The position numbers and the translations under genes were made by a program. From Asterias amurensis (Eukaryota; Echinodermata; Asteroidea; Forcipulatida; Asteriidae), in the NCBI RefSeq assembly GCF_032118995.1, contig NC_092660.1:21139962-21203961 (forward strand): a DNA stretch of 64,000 nt. The letters run 5' to 3'. Every line of letters begins with the position of its first letter. Position 1 is the stretch's first letter. Below the pieces are notes generated by a model that saw only the letters and a program-made list of their open reading frames with translations, did no database searches and was not told where the DNA came from. This document shows, in pieces, positions 11,022 to 22,100 of this stretch.

Positions 11022-11512
11022 GCTCTTTGAAAACAATACCATCAATTGGGCTTTTTTTTTAAGTACATGTACTTAATAAAAGTACACTTTTTCGTACACA
11101 TTATTACATTGTTAGGTTTCCACCATTGAACTAATACTGATGATGTTAGCGCTACAGCTTCCATTTACCAGTGTATGCAGTGACAACCAATATTTATCAG
11201 ATAATAATTAATATAAAATATTTCTCTAGATTTTTAAAAGTTAAATTTTGACTTGATTTTCAATAACGAATGAACCTTAAGTCGAACATGTGTAGTTGAA
11301 GTGACAGTTCATTTTATTCATTAACAATATAATGCAAACTAAATATAAAATTTACTAAAGATAACTATTTTTTTATTACATTCAGGTGCCTTTATATACA
11401 ATCTTAACTGTCATCGATTTAATCTAGGCCTAATGTCTTTGCCTTTGTGCTCCTTATAAGAATGTCTTACATAAAGATTAACAAATATAATGTGAAATTG
11501 TCACAAAACACA
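11022..11512. other. AT-rich intergenic stretch
   Basis: Between two MITEs, no coding exon, RNA gene or repeat is visible here. Confidence 0.5.
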
Positions 11513-11896
11513 TTAAAGGCAGTAGACACTATGGGTAATTGTCAAAGACTAGCCTTCACAGTTGGTGTATCTCAACATATGCATAAAATAACAAACCTGT
11601 GAAAATTTGAGCTCAATCGGTCATCGAAGTTGTGAGATAATAATCATAGAAAATTAACCCTTGTCACACAAAGTTGTGTGCGTTTAGATGATTGATTTCG
11701 AGCCCTCAAGTTCTAAATCTGAGGTCTCGAAATCAAATTCGTGGAAAATTATTTCTGCCTTGAAAACTATGGCGCTTCAGAGGAAGCCGTTTCTCACATT
11801 GTTTTGTACTATCAACCTCTCCCCATTACTCGTAACCAGTAAAGGTTTTATGCCAATAACTATTTTGAGTAATTACCAATAGTGTCCACTGCCTTT
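11513..11896. mobile_element. TTAA-bounded MITE (family 2), copy 1
   Basis: It begins TTAAAGGCAGTAGACACTAT and ends CAATAGTGTCCACTGCCTTT, giving TIRs of about 30 bp. Inside is GATTTCGAG...CTCGAAATC, a palindromic stem. Near-identical copies lie at 16748-17131 and, inverted and truncated, at 53240-53500. Confidence 0.8.
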
Positions 11897-12623
11897 CAGA
11901 CATGTAGGTACTAATCTTGAACTCAAAGTAAGTTTTGAAACTTTGCATGGTGGGAGTGTAACTAGGTAAGGTTTGTGGTTTGTGAGCCGCGTTGGGTCTG
12001 AAAAGAAACTGTTGGTTGACAACTCATTGTTCAATCAGTATGCTCAAATCTTCCCCTAAAGATGATCAGAACATATCGATCTAGACATTGAGTTGTTAAC
12101 CATCGGTTCGTTTAGAACCAACAACACGAAAACAATTTAAACATGGTTCTACTGCAGACCTTACTTATCTTGAGCTATTTAATACCTTTTTCTTTTCGCG
12201 TAGAAAAGAAAAATCTGTTTGTTTTTAAAGGCTGTGCATTTACAATCAATTTACTATGTAAAACAGCTGCTAAACTTCAATTTGGTTGTAACTTTTTAAA
12301 ACAAATAAATGCAAACCCTTTGCTTTTGAGTTGCTACTTCAATGAAAACTGGCACAGGAATTTATTTATTCAACTTTTGACTTTATATTACTGGGTCAAA
12401 TGTGGCAATTTAAATTCATTTAGGAACTTTGCAAAAGCCCCCACAGCAAAATCCCAGGGCACTACTGCAATTGATGTTGGTACCCTGGGTTATTTTGAGG
12501 CCTGCTTGTAGATAAATTCGTTCACATACATGTACATGTTGTAACTTTATACCCAGTGTTTCCGCCATTACTTGGATGGAAATGCATCCAGTGTTATTTA
12601 TTTCATCACAGCCTTTACAGACA
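11897..12623. other. Intergenic stretch without recognisable genes
   Basis: An open frame of 122 codons exists at 12143-12511, but it has no recognisable domain, low-complexity composition and no splice or promoter context. Around 12012-12108 two imperfect inverted copies of TTGACAACTCATTG occur. Nothing else is seen. Confidence 0.45.
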
Positions 12624-12997
12624 TTAAAGCCATTGGACCCTTTCGGTACAGAAAAAAAAAAAAAAGTTCACAGATTTACAAATATTATACAGGGTTTACA
12701 GAAGGTAGTGGTGAAATACTTCTCTTGAAATATTATTCCATGAAATGCTTTACTTTTTGAGAAAACAGTAAAACAATATCAATTCTCGTTAACGAGAATT
12801 ACAGATTTATTTTAAACACATGTCATGACACAGCGAAACGCGAGGATACAAGGGTGGGTTTTCCCATTATTTTCTCCCGACTCCGATGACCAATTGAGCC
12901 AAAATTTTCACAGGTTTGTTATTTGATATAGAAGTTGTGATACACGAAGTGTGGGCCTTGGACAATACTGTTTACCGAAAGGGTCCAATGGCTTTAA
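12624..12997. mobile_element. TTAA-bounded MITE (family 3)
   Basis: It starts TTAAAGCCATTGGACCCTTT and ends with the inverse (AAAGGGTCCAATGGCTTTAA), giving TIRs of 28 bp. A perfect 20-bp palindrome, AATTCTCGTTAACGAGAATT, sits near 12782. The interior is related to the TTAAAGGCAG family (CACAGGTTTGTTATTTGATA block). It is non-coding. Confidence 0.75.
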
Positions 12998-13531
12998 TTG
13001 ATGATGATGCAAAAATTAAACAAAATGGTTTCATGATACATGTATGTGTACTTCATGTAGATGAAATGCATCCCTGTAAAGGCAGATACAACAGTTGCAG
13101 GTTGTTTTTATTTCTGTCAGTTAGCACGGGTCTTTACTTTTTCAGGTTTAGGATATCGTATTAGTGCAAATTTAAATTATTGGTACAATTATAAATATTT
13201 ATGCCAAAAATAGTTCATAGCCAGACGTTTTTACCCCTAGCAGAATCTTTCTGTATAGGATAATGCTTGAGGTGCACACCAATAGTGTCCAGTGTCTTTG
13301 AGAACTGCTTAAATGACTGTTGAGGTTAACTATAAAAAAAATAACACCTCGGCTAAGTAATAGTTTAACAAATGTAGCTGTTCACTTGTAGATTAAGTTC
13401 TAATTACAATTTTGTAATACTAAGCTGTGTTAAAAACAAAATGTGATTTATGGCGTCCTTGAAGTTATTTACTTCATTCTTTTACTCTATCTTGACAGTT
13501 TCACCTGTTTGCACAATGGGTAAATAGTATA

Positions 13532-13712
13532 CACATATTGACTGGCAATGAGGTAACTAGTGTACTTCTATTCCCCCGAAGTACTTTGAGTGATCAGAAG
13601 AGCGACCTATTTCCCGAGGCCAAAGGCCAAGGGAAATGGGTCGCTCTTCTGGTCACAGGCCCGATGGGGAATAGACGTACACTAGTTATCGAGTTATGTC
13701 AGTCAATATGTG
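13532..13712. repeat. 181-bp near-perfect palindrome
   Basis: The left arm starts CACATATTGACTGGCAATGA and the right arm ends with its inverse (GTCAGTCAATATGTG). Matching blocks continue inward (TAACTAGTGTAC, CTATTCCCC, AGAAGAGCGACC, TTTCCC) to a GGCC-AAA-GGCC centre near 13623. It could extrude as a cruciform. It may be a small foldback element; there are no clear target-site duplications. Confidence 0.8.
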
Positions 13713-13809
13713 TTTTATAACACAGCTCAGTCTTAAAATGTCAAATAAGAACAGAAAAGGGAATTTTGTAGTTTGTTCACGGTTCAAGTCAAGAGAGGGC
13801 GCTGTAACC

Positions 13810-13840
13810 GCGGGCACTATTTGCAAAGACTAGTGCCCGC
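13810..13840. repeat. 10-bp stem hairpin GCGGGCACTA / TAGTGCCCGC
   Basis: A perfect 10-bp inverted repeat with an 11-nt loop lies 100 bp after the 181-bp palindrome. The flanks include GAGAGGGCGC and CACGCGCGC, a GC-rich island in an AT-rich region. Its function is unknown. Confidence 0.6.
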
Positions 13841-13985
13841 TCTGATACTATTCCCACAAAACACGCGCGCACGATCACTAGCCTATATTAGTTCATCCAA
13901 TGTGACCGTTTTTCAGCCAACCAGAATACAGAATAAGCAAGAGGTGTGTTATAATTGTACCTATCGTGCCATTCGTGCAGAATAA

Positions 13986-14430
13986 TGGAGCGATTTAACA
14001 ATAGCATGATGGCGTCATAGGTTTGGATTAATTAAGGATAAATGAACATTCAGGTCAAAACGTCAGGCTATTAGAACTATTTTTAGTACTTATAACATGG
14101 GTCATTTTGATTTGTAAGCAGTTCGTAACAGCTTATTCTAATGTTTTCATCAATATTGAAGAATTAGAAAAAAGAATGATTATTTGTAATAAGCATGTGT
14201 ATTATATGTAAATCTTTCATATTTGCAAATAACTAAAAAGATTGACTTTAAAGATTGACTTAAAAGATTTGCTTTAAATAATTTTTGGATAAAACTGTAT
14301 TCAGCTATATAATTTATTGATTACTTTTTAATTGAAACATTGGACTAGAATTTGGTGTGGTGTGAATAATATTTTCTCTTCCATTGTCCATTAAAAATAT
14401 ATTATTTTACTTGGCTTATTGCTACAATCA
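13986..14430. other. AT-rich intergenic stretch
   Basis: No genes or clear repeats are seen before the 111-bp array. Confidence 0.5.
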
Positions 14431-15202
14431 GCTTCTTTCTTTCTTGTGGTTATATCAGTTCAAACTAGGAAACTATCACGAGATGGTTTAGTGAATTAAC
14501 AGGAAACATTGCGTTGTGCCTTTCCTAAACCAACCTTCTTTCTTTCTTGTAGTCAGGTAGTTATATCAAGTCAAACTAGGAAACTATCACCAGGTGGATT
14601 AGTGAATTAACAGGAAACATTGCGTTGTGCCTTTCCTAAACCAACCTTCTTTCTTTCTTGTAGTCAGGTAGTTATATCAAGTCAAACTAGGAAACTATCA
14701 CCAGGTGGATTAGTGAATTAACAGGAAACATTGCGTTGTGCCTTTCCTAAACCAACCTTCTTTCTTTCTTGTAGTCAGGTAGTTATATCAAGTCAAACTA
14801 GGAAACTATCACCAGGTGGATTAGTGAATTAACAGGAAACATTGCGTTGTGCCTTTCCTAAACCAACCTTCTTTCTTTCTTGTAGTCAGGTAGTTATATC
14901 AAGTCAAACTAGGAAACTATCACCAGGTGGATTAGTGAATTAACAGGAAACATTGCGTTGTGCCTTTCCTAAACCAACCTTCTTTCTTTCTTGTAGTCAG
15001 GTAGTTATATCAAGTCAAACTAGGAAACTATCGCCAGGTGGATTAGTGAATTAACAGGAAACATTGCGTTGTGCCTTTCCTAAACCAACCTTCTTTCTTT
15101 CTTGTAGTCGGGTAGTTATATCAAGTCAAGCTAGGAAACTATCACCAGGTGGATTAGTGAATTAACAGGAAACATTGCGTTGTGCCTTTCCTAAACCAAC
15201 CT
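14431..15202 (+). repeat. 111-bp tandem repeat, seven copies
   Basis: Copies start at about 14431, 14530, 14641, 14752, 14863, 14974 and 15085 (the first is truncated) and are almost identical. Each carries TTCTTTCTTTCTTGTAG, a pyrimidine tract ending in AG that resembles a strong + strand 3' splice site. Homogeneity suggests recent expansion. Confidence 0.9.
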
Positions 15203-15478
15203 CTGTCAATGATTGGAGCATGTTTGTGGGTAGCAGGTTTGTCTATTGAGACTGAGGATTTTAAGAGAAGGATGAATCATATTGAGTGAGTAAGTGGATG
15301 ACCCAGGCACAATTTAATTGAAAACATTGGGAGAACAATGAGAAATTCACGATATATTACAGGGTCAACAAATGTACATGTATGCCATTGTGTATGTGGC
15401 TGACATTGGGAAAACCTCGCACCTGAGAAAGCCATACAGTCTCTACACGTGTATGAATGGCTACACCCCTACATGTAT

Positions 15479-15916
15479 GTTTCGACATCATGCCTATGTT
15501 TCGACATCATGCCTATGTTTCGACATCATGCCTATGTTTTGACATCATGCCTATGTTTTGACATCATGCCTATGTTTCAACATCATGCCTATGTTTCGAC
15601 ATCATGCCTATGTTTCAACATCATGCCTATGTTTCAACATCATGCCTATTTTTCAACATCATGCCTATGTTTCGACATCATGCCTATGTTTTGACATCAT
15701 GCCTATGTTTCAACATCACGCCTATGTTTCAACATCATGCCTATGTTTCAACATCATGCCTATGTTTCGACGTCCCGTCTTTGTTTCGACATCATGCCTA
15801 TGTTTCGACATCATGCCTATGTTTCAACATTATGCCTATGTTTCAACATCATGCCTATGTTTCAACATCATGCCTATGTTTCGGCGTCCCGTCTTTGTTT
15901 CGACATCAAGCCTATG
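15479..15916 (+). repeat. 19-bp minisatellite (~22 copies)
   Basis: The unit is CATCATGCCTATGTTTCGA, alternating with a CAACATCATG variant. Near 15770 and 15885 a diverged unit (CGTCCCGTCTTTGTTTCGAC) is inserted at the same relative place, indicating a higher-order duplication. The Cys/Met/His-rich open frames here are artefacts. Confidence 0.9.
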
Positions 15917-16038
15917 TTTCTTAAACGTTTACTCACTCTAACCCTTTCCCAACCATATAAATCATCAGGTTGTAGTGGGACATACATCCAAAATCCAATA
16001 CTAGTTAGTATTTTCCTTAACAATAAAGCGCTGGATTG

Positions 16039-16161
16039 TTAGAGTTTACGTTTACCACCTGTTGCTGATGAATGTTGGCTAAGCTTTCTCTTTAAGTCAT
16101 TGACAGTTTGTTTTAGATGAGCAACTTCTCTTTCTGAAGCTGCCTGGGCATTCAACATTTT
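16039..16161 (-). CDS. CCDC152: CCDC152-like exon 9 (terminal)
   Basis: The acceptor CCATTTCAG reads into KMLNAQAASEREVAHLKQTV followed by NDLKRKLS and a basic tail GGKRKL; the TAA stop is at 16039-16041. It starts in phase 0. Confidence 0.85.
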   Translation of the reverse strand, partial: KMLNAQAASEREVAHLKQTVNDLKRKLSQHSSATGGKRKL

Positions 16162-19100
16162 CTGAAATGGAGAGAAATAAAATAGAGATCAAAATCAAGA
16201 AATTCAGATCTGGTTATTGGTGTAACTTGATGAAGTTCCATCACTTATTTAGAACCGTTTGTAAAAAGAAAAAAAAAAAAAGAGTTAGTCATAGGATTTC
16301 CTTCAGATATAAAAAAAACTAAAACTGTTTGCTACATGTATGACATGAATCTGAACATTGCCTCCAATGACGTGAATGATGCCACTCCCTTATGTAATGG
16401 AGGGGGCATGGAGTGGGCAAAAGCTGCTGTGTAAAACCTTTGTTTATGTCACTGATTAGCCGGAGTGCCTGCTCCCCAAACATAACATTACAATTTAATA
16501 ATAAAAAAAATTTAAGAAAATGTTCTGCAGGTCCCCATAGTAAAAAAAAAAAAAAATTTGAGCCAAGATGTAGTAAACTATTGCACTAGAAAAAGACAGA
16601 GTAACAATTTCTCACCTCTCTGAAGATATGACTGCCGACAGAAGCCGGTTTTTCATTTCGTTGGATAGTTCTTGTGTTAGCACTCTGTAGTTTTAACAGT
16701 TTGGCATCGTACTGTAAAACAAATAAAACAAAAACAAAACGAGACTCTTAAAGGCAGTAGACACTATTGGTAATTGTCAAAGACTAGCCTTCACAGTTGG
16801 TGTATCTCAACATATGCATAAAATAACAAACCGGTGAAAATTTGAGCTAAATCGGTCATCGAAGTTGCGAGCTAATAATGAAAGAAAAAAAACCTTTTCA
16901 CGCGAAGTTGTGTGCGTTTAGATGGTTGATTTCGAGACCTCCAGTTTTAAATCTGAGGTCTCGAAATCAAGTTCGTGGAAACCTATTTCTTTCTTGAAAA
17001 ATATGGCACTTCAGAGGGAACCGTTTCTCACAATGTTTTATACCATCAACCTTTCCCCATTACTCATCACCAAGAAAGGTTTTATGCCAATAGTTATTTT
17101 GAGTAATTACGGGGAGTGTCCACTGACTTTATAAGAGTTGTAAAGAACCAGAGTGTAACATTTATTACCTAAAATTAAACCATTTCCTTTATACCTCCAA
17201 TCTCAACTTGACAATCCCAGTCTGGTGACCCTTCTCAGCTTCAGCAATTTGCTTCTTAAGTTGTTTATTCTCAGCTGACTTAACTCGAACTTCTTTCTCC
17301 ATAGCTGTGAGCTCTTTTGCCTCTGAGGAAATCAACAATTGAAAGAGTAAAGCACAACATTTATAATATGACTAACAACTTGTTTTTACCATTTCACCAA
17401 TGTGTATTATTTAAAGTACTCTATACTCTGTACTTTCCAAATTTCTGTGTAAAATATCCACTGGAAAATCACTCGGGCGGGATTTGGGTTGACACACAAA
17501 CTTTGCATGGCAAGAGGCAGTAAAAATCTTGAGGGTGTCATCCAACGGCCCATTAAACAAATTAACATCTACTAAGATGATATAGCTCTGTAAGGCATGA
17601 TGGGTAACTCTTTGATGTTTTTGAGGCAAAGGTTGTTGTCTTGATGGCTTTGTCTTACTCTAACTGTGTCTTTAAATCTTTCAGTTGTCATTTTATTTGT
17701 TTCAAGATGTTTTGAAGGTAACATGGAGATCTTTGAAAAATTTCATGAAATAAGAAGAAATCCTGAAAATTCACAGGACTTCATGTATTTTATTTTATTG
17801 ATAATGGGAAAGGTGGCAGGGGTCTAAAATTTGTTAACCGAATCAGTGCTGTAAATTGACAATTTAAATTAAGTGAATTGACTAAAATGGGCTACAGATT
17901 GTAAGAATTACGTAAATGATCTGACTTAGCATAATGGCCTGTTGATGAGTTTCCTCTATCTGGCATGTGTGTTCAGCGTGGACTTCTTCTAGTTGTCTCT
18001 CTACTGTAGTAATAGTTTCTTTACATTCCTATAAATATCACAAGTAGGTAACTCATTATACTTTGTATTTTATTCCGAAACTGGAACAGACCCCATAACC
18101 CTGCTGAGGGTTTCTGTATAATAATAAATTACAGTTTGTGAGGAAGTCGCACAGAAAGCTAGGAGTGTTAACTTTTAAACAAAAACATACATTTGTAATG
18201 CACCATTTACCACACAGTTTTATTTCTTTTTAAAATGGTAAATAAACAGAAATTTTGCAACACACCTTAAGCTTCATCACAATAGTTCAACAAACAAATT
18301 TATACCTATGTTTCCTGCCAAGATAATGATGGAACTACTTCAGTTCAGAGATTTAGCTTCTAAAAACTCATTTTACTTTTGGGAAATTCTAAATTTGCAC
18401 CAGGGAAAAAGAACATTGTGTTTTACCTTTCACTGATGTATCATTATACTGATAATGTGCTTTGCCAAATAGAGCAGATTATCAGTCACAAATTTGACAT
18501 TCGACATAGTTTTGCTGGTAACTTTACTCTGGTAGGCAATACACACTGTAGTTTTGTTGTGCTGAGCTTTTTTGTGCATCCCAACCATAACCCAGTTCAA
18601 CCTGGCAATGATGTTTCATATATCAAAGCAAAAGTCATAGAACACAAACATTATCGTGCTTTGCAACATAGAACAGAATACCAGTCAGAAATTGTATATG
18701 TGATTTGGTAATTTTGCTGGTAACTTAATCATGTTTATTCTGGTAGGCATGTAGTTTTGGCGTGCTGAGCTGTCTTCGTGTGTGGAACTGGGTCCAGTCA
18801 CCACTGCGCTTTTACCCTTATAAGAATCAGACAGTTGCATCGGTTGCATCAAGATTTATTTTGCTCATCTCTTCAGTAGAGCCTCGCTCTTCAACTAGCA
18901 ACTATCCCAAATATATTAATGGTAATTTTGGCTGACAACAGCTCGTCAACCCTTCCATGGCAAAACACTGAGCCTAACTTGATCAACAATGACATTAATT
19001 GAGAAAAGCAAATACAGAGAGAAGCTGTTTTGCCATAAAACGTGACTAGAGTATAAGAAGAGACCGATCGGTTGACCCATTTCACCTGAGGTCATCAGCA

Positions 19101-22100
19101 GAAAAATCTTGAATGCGCCATACTGGGCCCAATTTCATAGAGCTGCTTAAGCACAAAATTTTGCTTAAGCAAAAAAATCCTTGCTTAGTAAAATCAGATT
19201 ACCGACCAAGACTCCATTCAATTGTTATGCTAAGTAAACAACAGCTAAATACCAGTCACGAGCAATGTATATGGCATGAAATTTTGGCCAGTAACATGTG
19301 TAAAACAAGCGAGCTAATTTCGTGCTTAAGCAAATTTTGTGCTTAAGCAGCTCTATGAAATTGGCCCCTGGTGGGCAATTTCACTGTGCGTTTTTATATA
19401 TAACTCTATGCTGCGCGTCATGCAGTAAAGTGTGCATTTTAGGCGACGCGGCGTTAATACACGTAAACCTAACTGCCAACGAGCGTGGCATTGTTCGCTG
19501 TGTGTGATGCGCGTGCAAGGGATCAATAGGCACTTTATTTTAGTATTTACATCAAAGTATGCCTTTGAAACTTTGAAATTGGAAACAAAAATCCCCTCAA
19601 TTAACCCAAAATAATGTTGTGACATTTTAAGTTAGGTCTGTTTTGCCATGATTGTAACTAGCGGGATGCCGCGCGGCTAGATGAGGAGGATTCTAGTATA
19701 CAAATGCTGTAAAAGGTAATGTGGGGGCAAGGGAGGTATTCTTACAGGTAATAATCATTTCGTAGGATTGGATACGAAATTGTATTTATGATCGGTATGG
19801 AAATTTGTCATTAATGTTGTATTTTGACAAAAATTAATTGTTGAGCGTGCACAACCCAGTTGTGAAACGTCGCGACGCGTCGCCTCCTCTCCTCACCTTC
19901 TCTCTTGCGTTCCCCAACTTAAGGAATTGGTGTTTGTTGCTGGAATTGAGCTTTAATATTGGGGATGGGTATACTTGGCAATGATGGTACTTGGCATGAT
20001 ATGTAGGGTATTTCGTAATATTTTAGTGTTGATCGAGCGGGCCAACGGCTTATCCGTAATGTGGATTATGTTTCGCCTCTTTTACGCATAGTTTTAATTC
20101 ATTCGGCTTTTGTCATTGTGTCAATTTTATCCACTGCATTGAGTATTTCCCAGCTAAGATGTCTGATGTAAGGGTAATAATTCTTAGTCGAGTACAAATA
20201 TAGCACGTACACTGCTCCAATGACACACTTATTTTATTGTTTTGAGCACATTTGGTACAGTTACACTTGGCAAAATGTACATCCTGAGTCCCGCCCAAAC
20301 TGCTTTCAATATAGTTACGAACTTATGAAACATTTGCCTTGTTATTTTGAGGGTCTGTACATCCAGTTTTTATGGTGGCCCTGAAGGGACATCGCATATC
20401 GCAAACGTGTGCGCATACGTATGCAATGTCGTGAAACAATTCGCGAATATGTGCGCACACGTATGCAATGTCGTGAAACAATTCGCGAATATGTGCGCAC
20501 ACGTATGCAATGTCGTGAAACAAATCGCGAATATGTGCGCACACATATGCAATCTCGTGAACCAAATCGTGAATATGTGCGCACACGTATGCAATTTCGT
20601 GAACCAAATCGTGAATATGTGCGCACACGAATGCGATTTGTTTTGCAATGTCGTGAATTTTATTGCATACCATGTTGCATACCATTAAGATGATGTCATA
20701 GTTGTGGATAATTTGTTACCGATCTAGGGAGTACTGTGGCGCTACATCAAGCTCCCTCTGTAAAGCATGTGCGCCAAAATTGGTTCACCAACATGATCAA
20801 GCAGCAGGAAGTTGCAACTTTGATGGTACTCGTTGTGGCTGCATGTTTAATCGAGTTGTTGAATAACGGTAATCACGACTCGGCTAAGCATTCAAAAGTT
20901 GCGCCTTTACACATAGTCACACTAGTCGCCCAAGCTTAGTCACCCAAGCTTAGTCGCCCAAGCTTAGTCGCCCAACCTTAGTCGCCCAAGCTTAGTCGCC
21001 CAAGCTTAGTCGCCCAAGCTTAGTCGCCCAAGCTTAGTCGCCCAAGCTTAGTCGCCCAAGCTTAGTCGCCCAAGCTTAGTTGCCCAAGCTTAGTCATAAC
21101 CCTCTATTTGCTGTCTCTTCAGTGTAAGGAGATTTGACAGGGCAATACATATCTATGTACCTCTTTCACAGCATCAATGTCCTCTTTAATTCTCTGAATT
21201 GTTTCCTTGAGTTGCTTGTTCTCATCTGTCAAGAAAAAAAGAGATGATTGGTTCATCTTTCCTCACTAGTGACAAACTGGAGAAAGAAACAAATTTGGAA
21301 GGTCATTTTGGTGTTTTAAATCATTTTAGGTGGTGGTGCGAGGGCGGTCGGGGGGGGGGGGGGGATGGGGGGCAGAGGTCTGAGCATTTGTAACCACTTG
21401 CCCTACAACTACCCCCCCCCTCTAGTTATAACCATACAACATTACTACAGTCACTAGAACCACAAACAACTTCATTTCCGTATCAACAACAATTGCTATT
21501 TTTTCAGAACTTTTTTCTATTAAGTAAAAATAGTCTGGAAAAAACATATTTTTGTTTTTTTTGTGTTTGACAAAAAAATATCATCTAGAGATTGATTATT
21601 AAAAACAACTACACAAAACTCTTAGAAGTAAATACTGAACTTTTCTTGGTCACACTGTCCTGAAGGCAAGATATAATCTAAGAAGTAAATACTGACCTTC
21701 TAGATTGCATTTCTTAGTCACACTGTCCTGAAGGCCAGATATAATCTAAGAAGTAAATATACTGACCTTGTAGATTGCATTTCTTAGTCACACTGTCCTG
21801 AAGGCCAGATATAATCTAAGAAGTAAATACTGACCTTCTAGATTGCATTTCTTATTAGTCACACTGTCCTGAAGGCCAGATATAATCTAAGAAGTAAATA
21901 TACTGACCTTCTAGATTGCATTTCTTAGTCACACTGTCCTGAAGGCCAGATATAATCTAAGAAGTAAATATACTGACCTTCTAGATTGCATTTCTTATTA
22001 GTCACACTGTCCTGAAGGCCAGATATAATCTAAGAAGTAAATATACTGACCTTCTAGATTGCATTTCTTAGTCACACTGTCCTGAAGGCCAGATATAATC

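Larger units (their letters stand above)
18029..21160 (-). other. CCDC152: CCDC152-like intron 5 with repeats
   Basis: This 3.1-kb intron holds a direct duplication (18461-18780), a MITE (19125-19368), a 42-bp array (20402-20660) and a 14-bp array (20926-21094). Between 19370 and 20400 I see no exon or repeat, apart from a CpG-rich patch (CGTCGCGACGCGTCGCC) near 19868. Confidence 0.6.

Noticed and set aside
12143..12511. A 122-codon open frame as a possible gene
   Set aside because: No domain, no splice or promoter context, and AT-rich low-complexity composition.
15449..16042. Cys/Met/His-rich open frames
   Set aside because: They are translations of the 19-bp array in successive frames; a repeat artefact.
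20323..20693. Five overlapping open frames over the same 350 bp
   Set aside because: The 42-bp palindromic array is open in nearly all frames, which argues against any being a protein.
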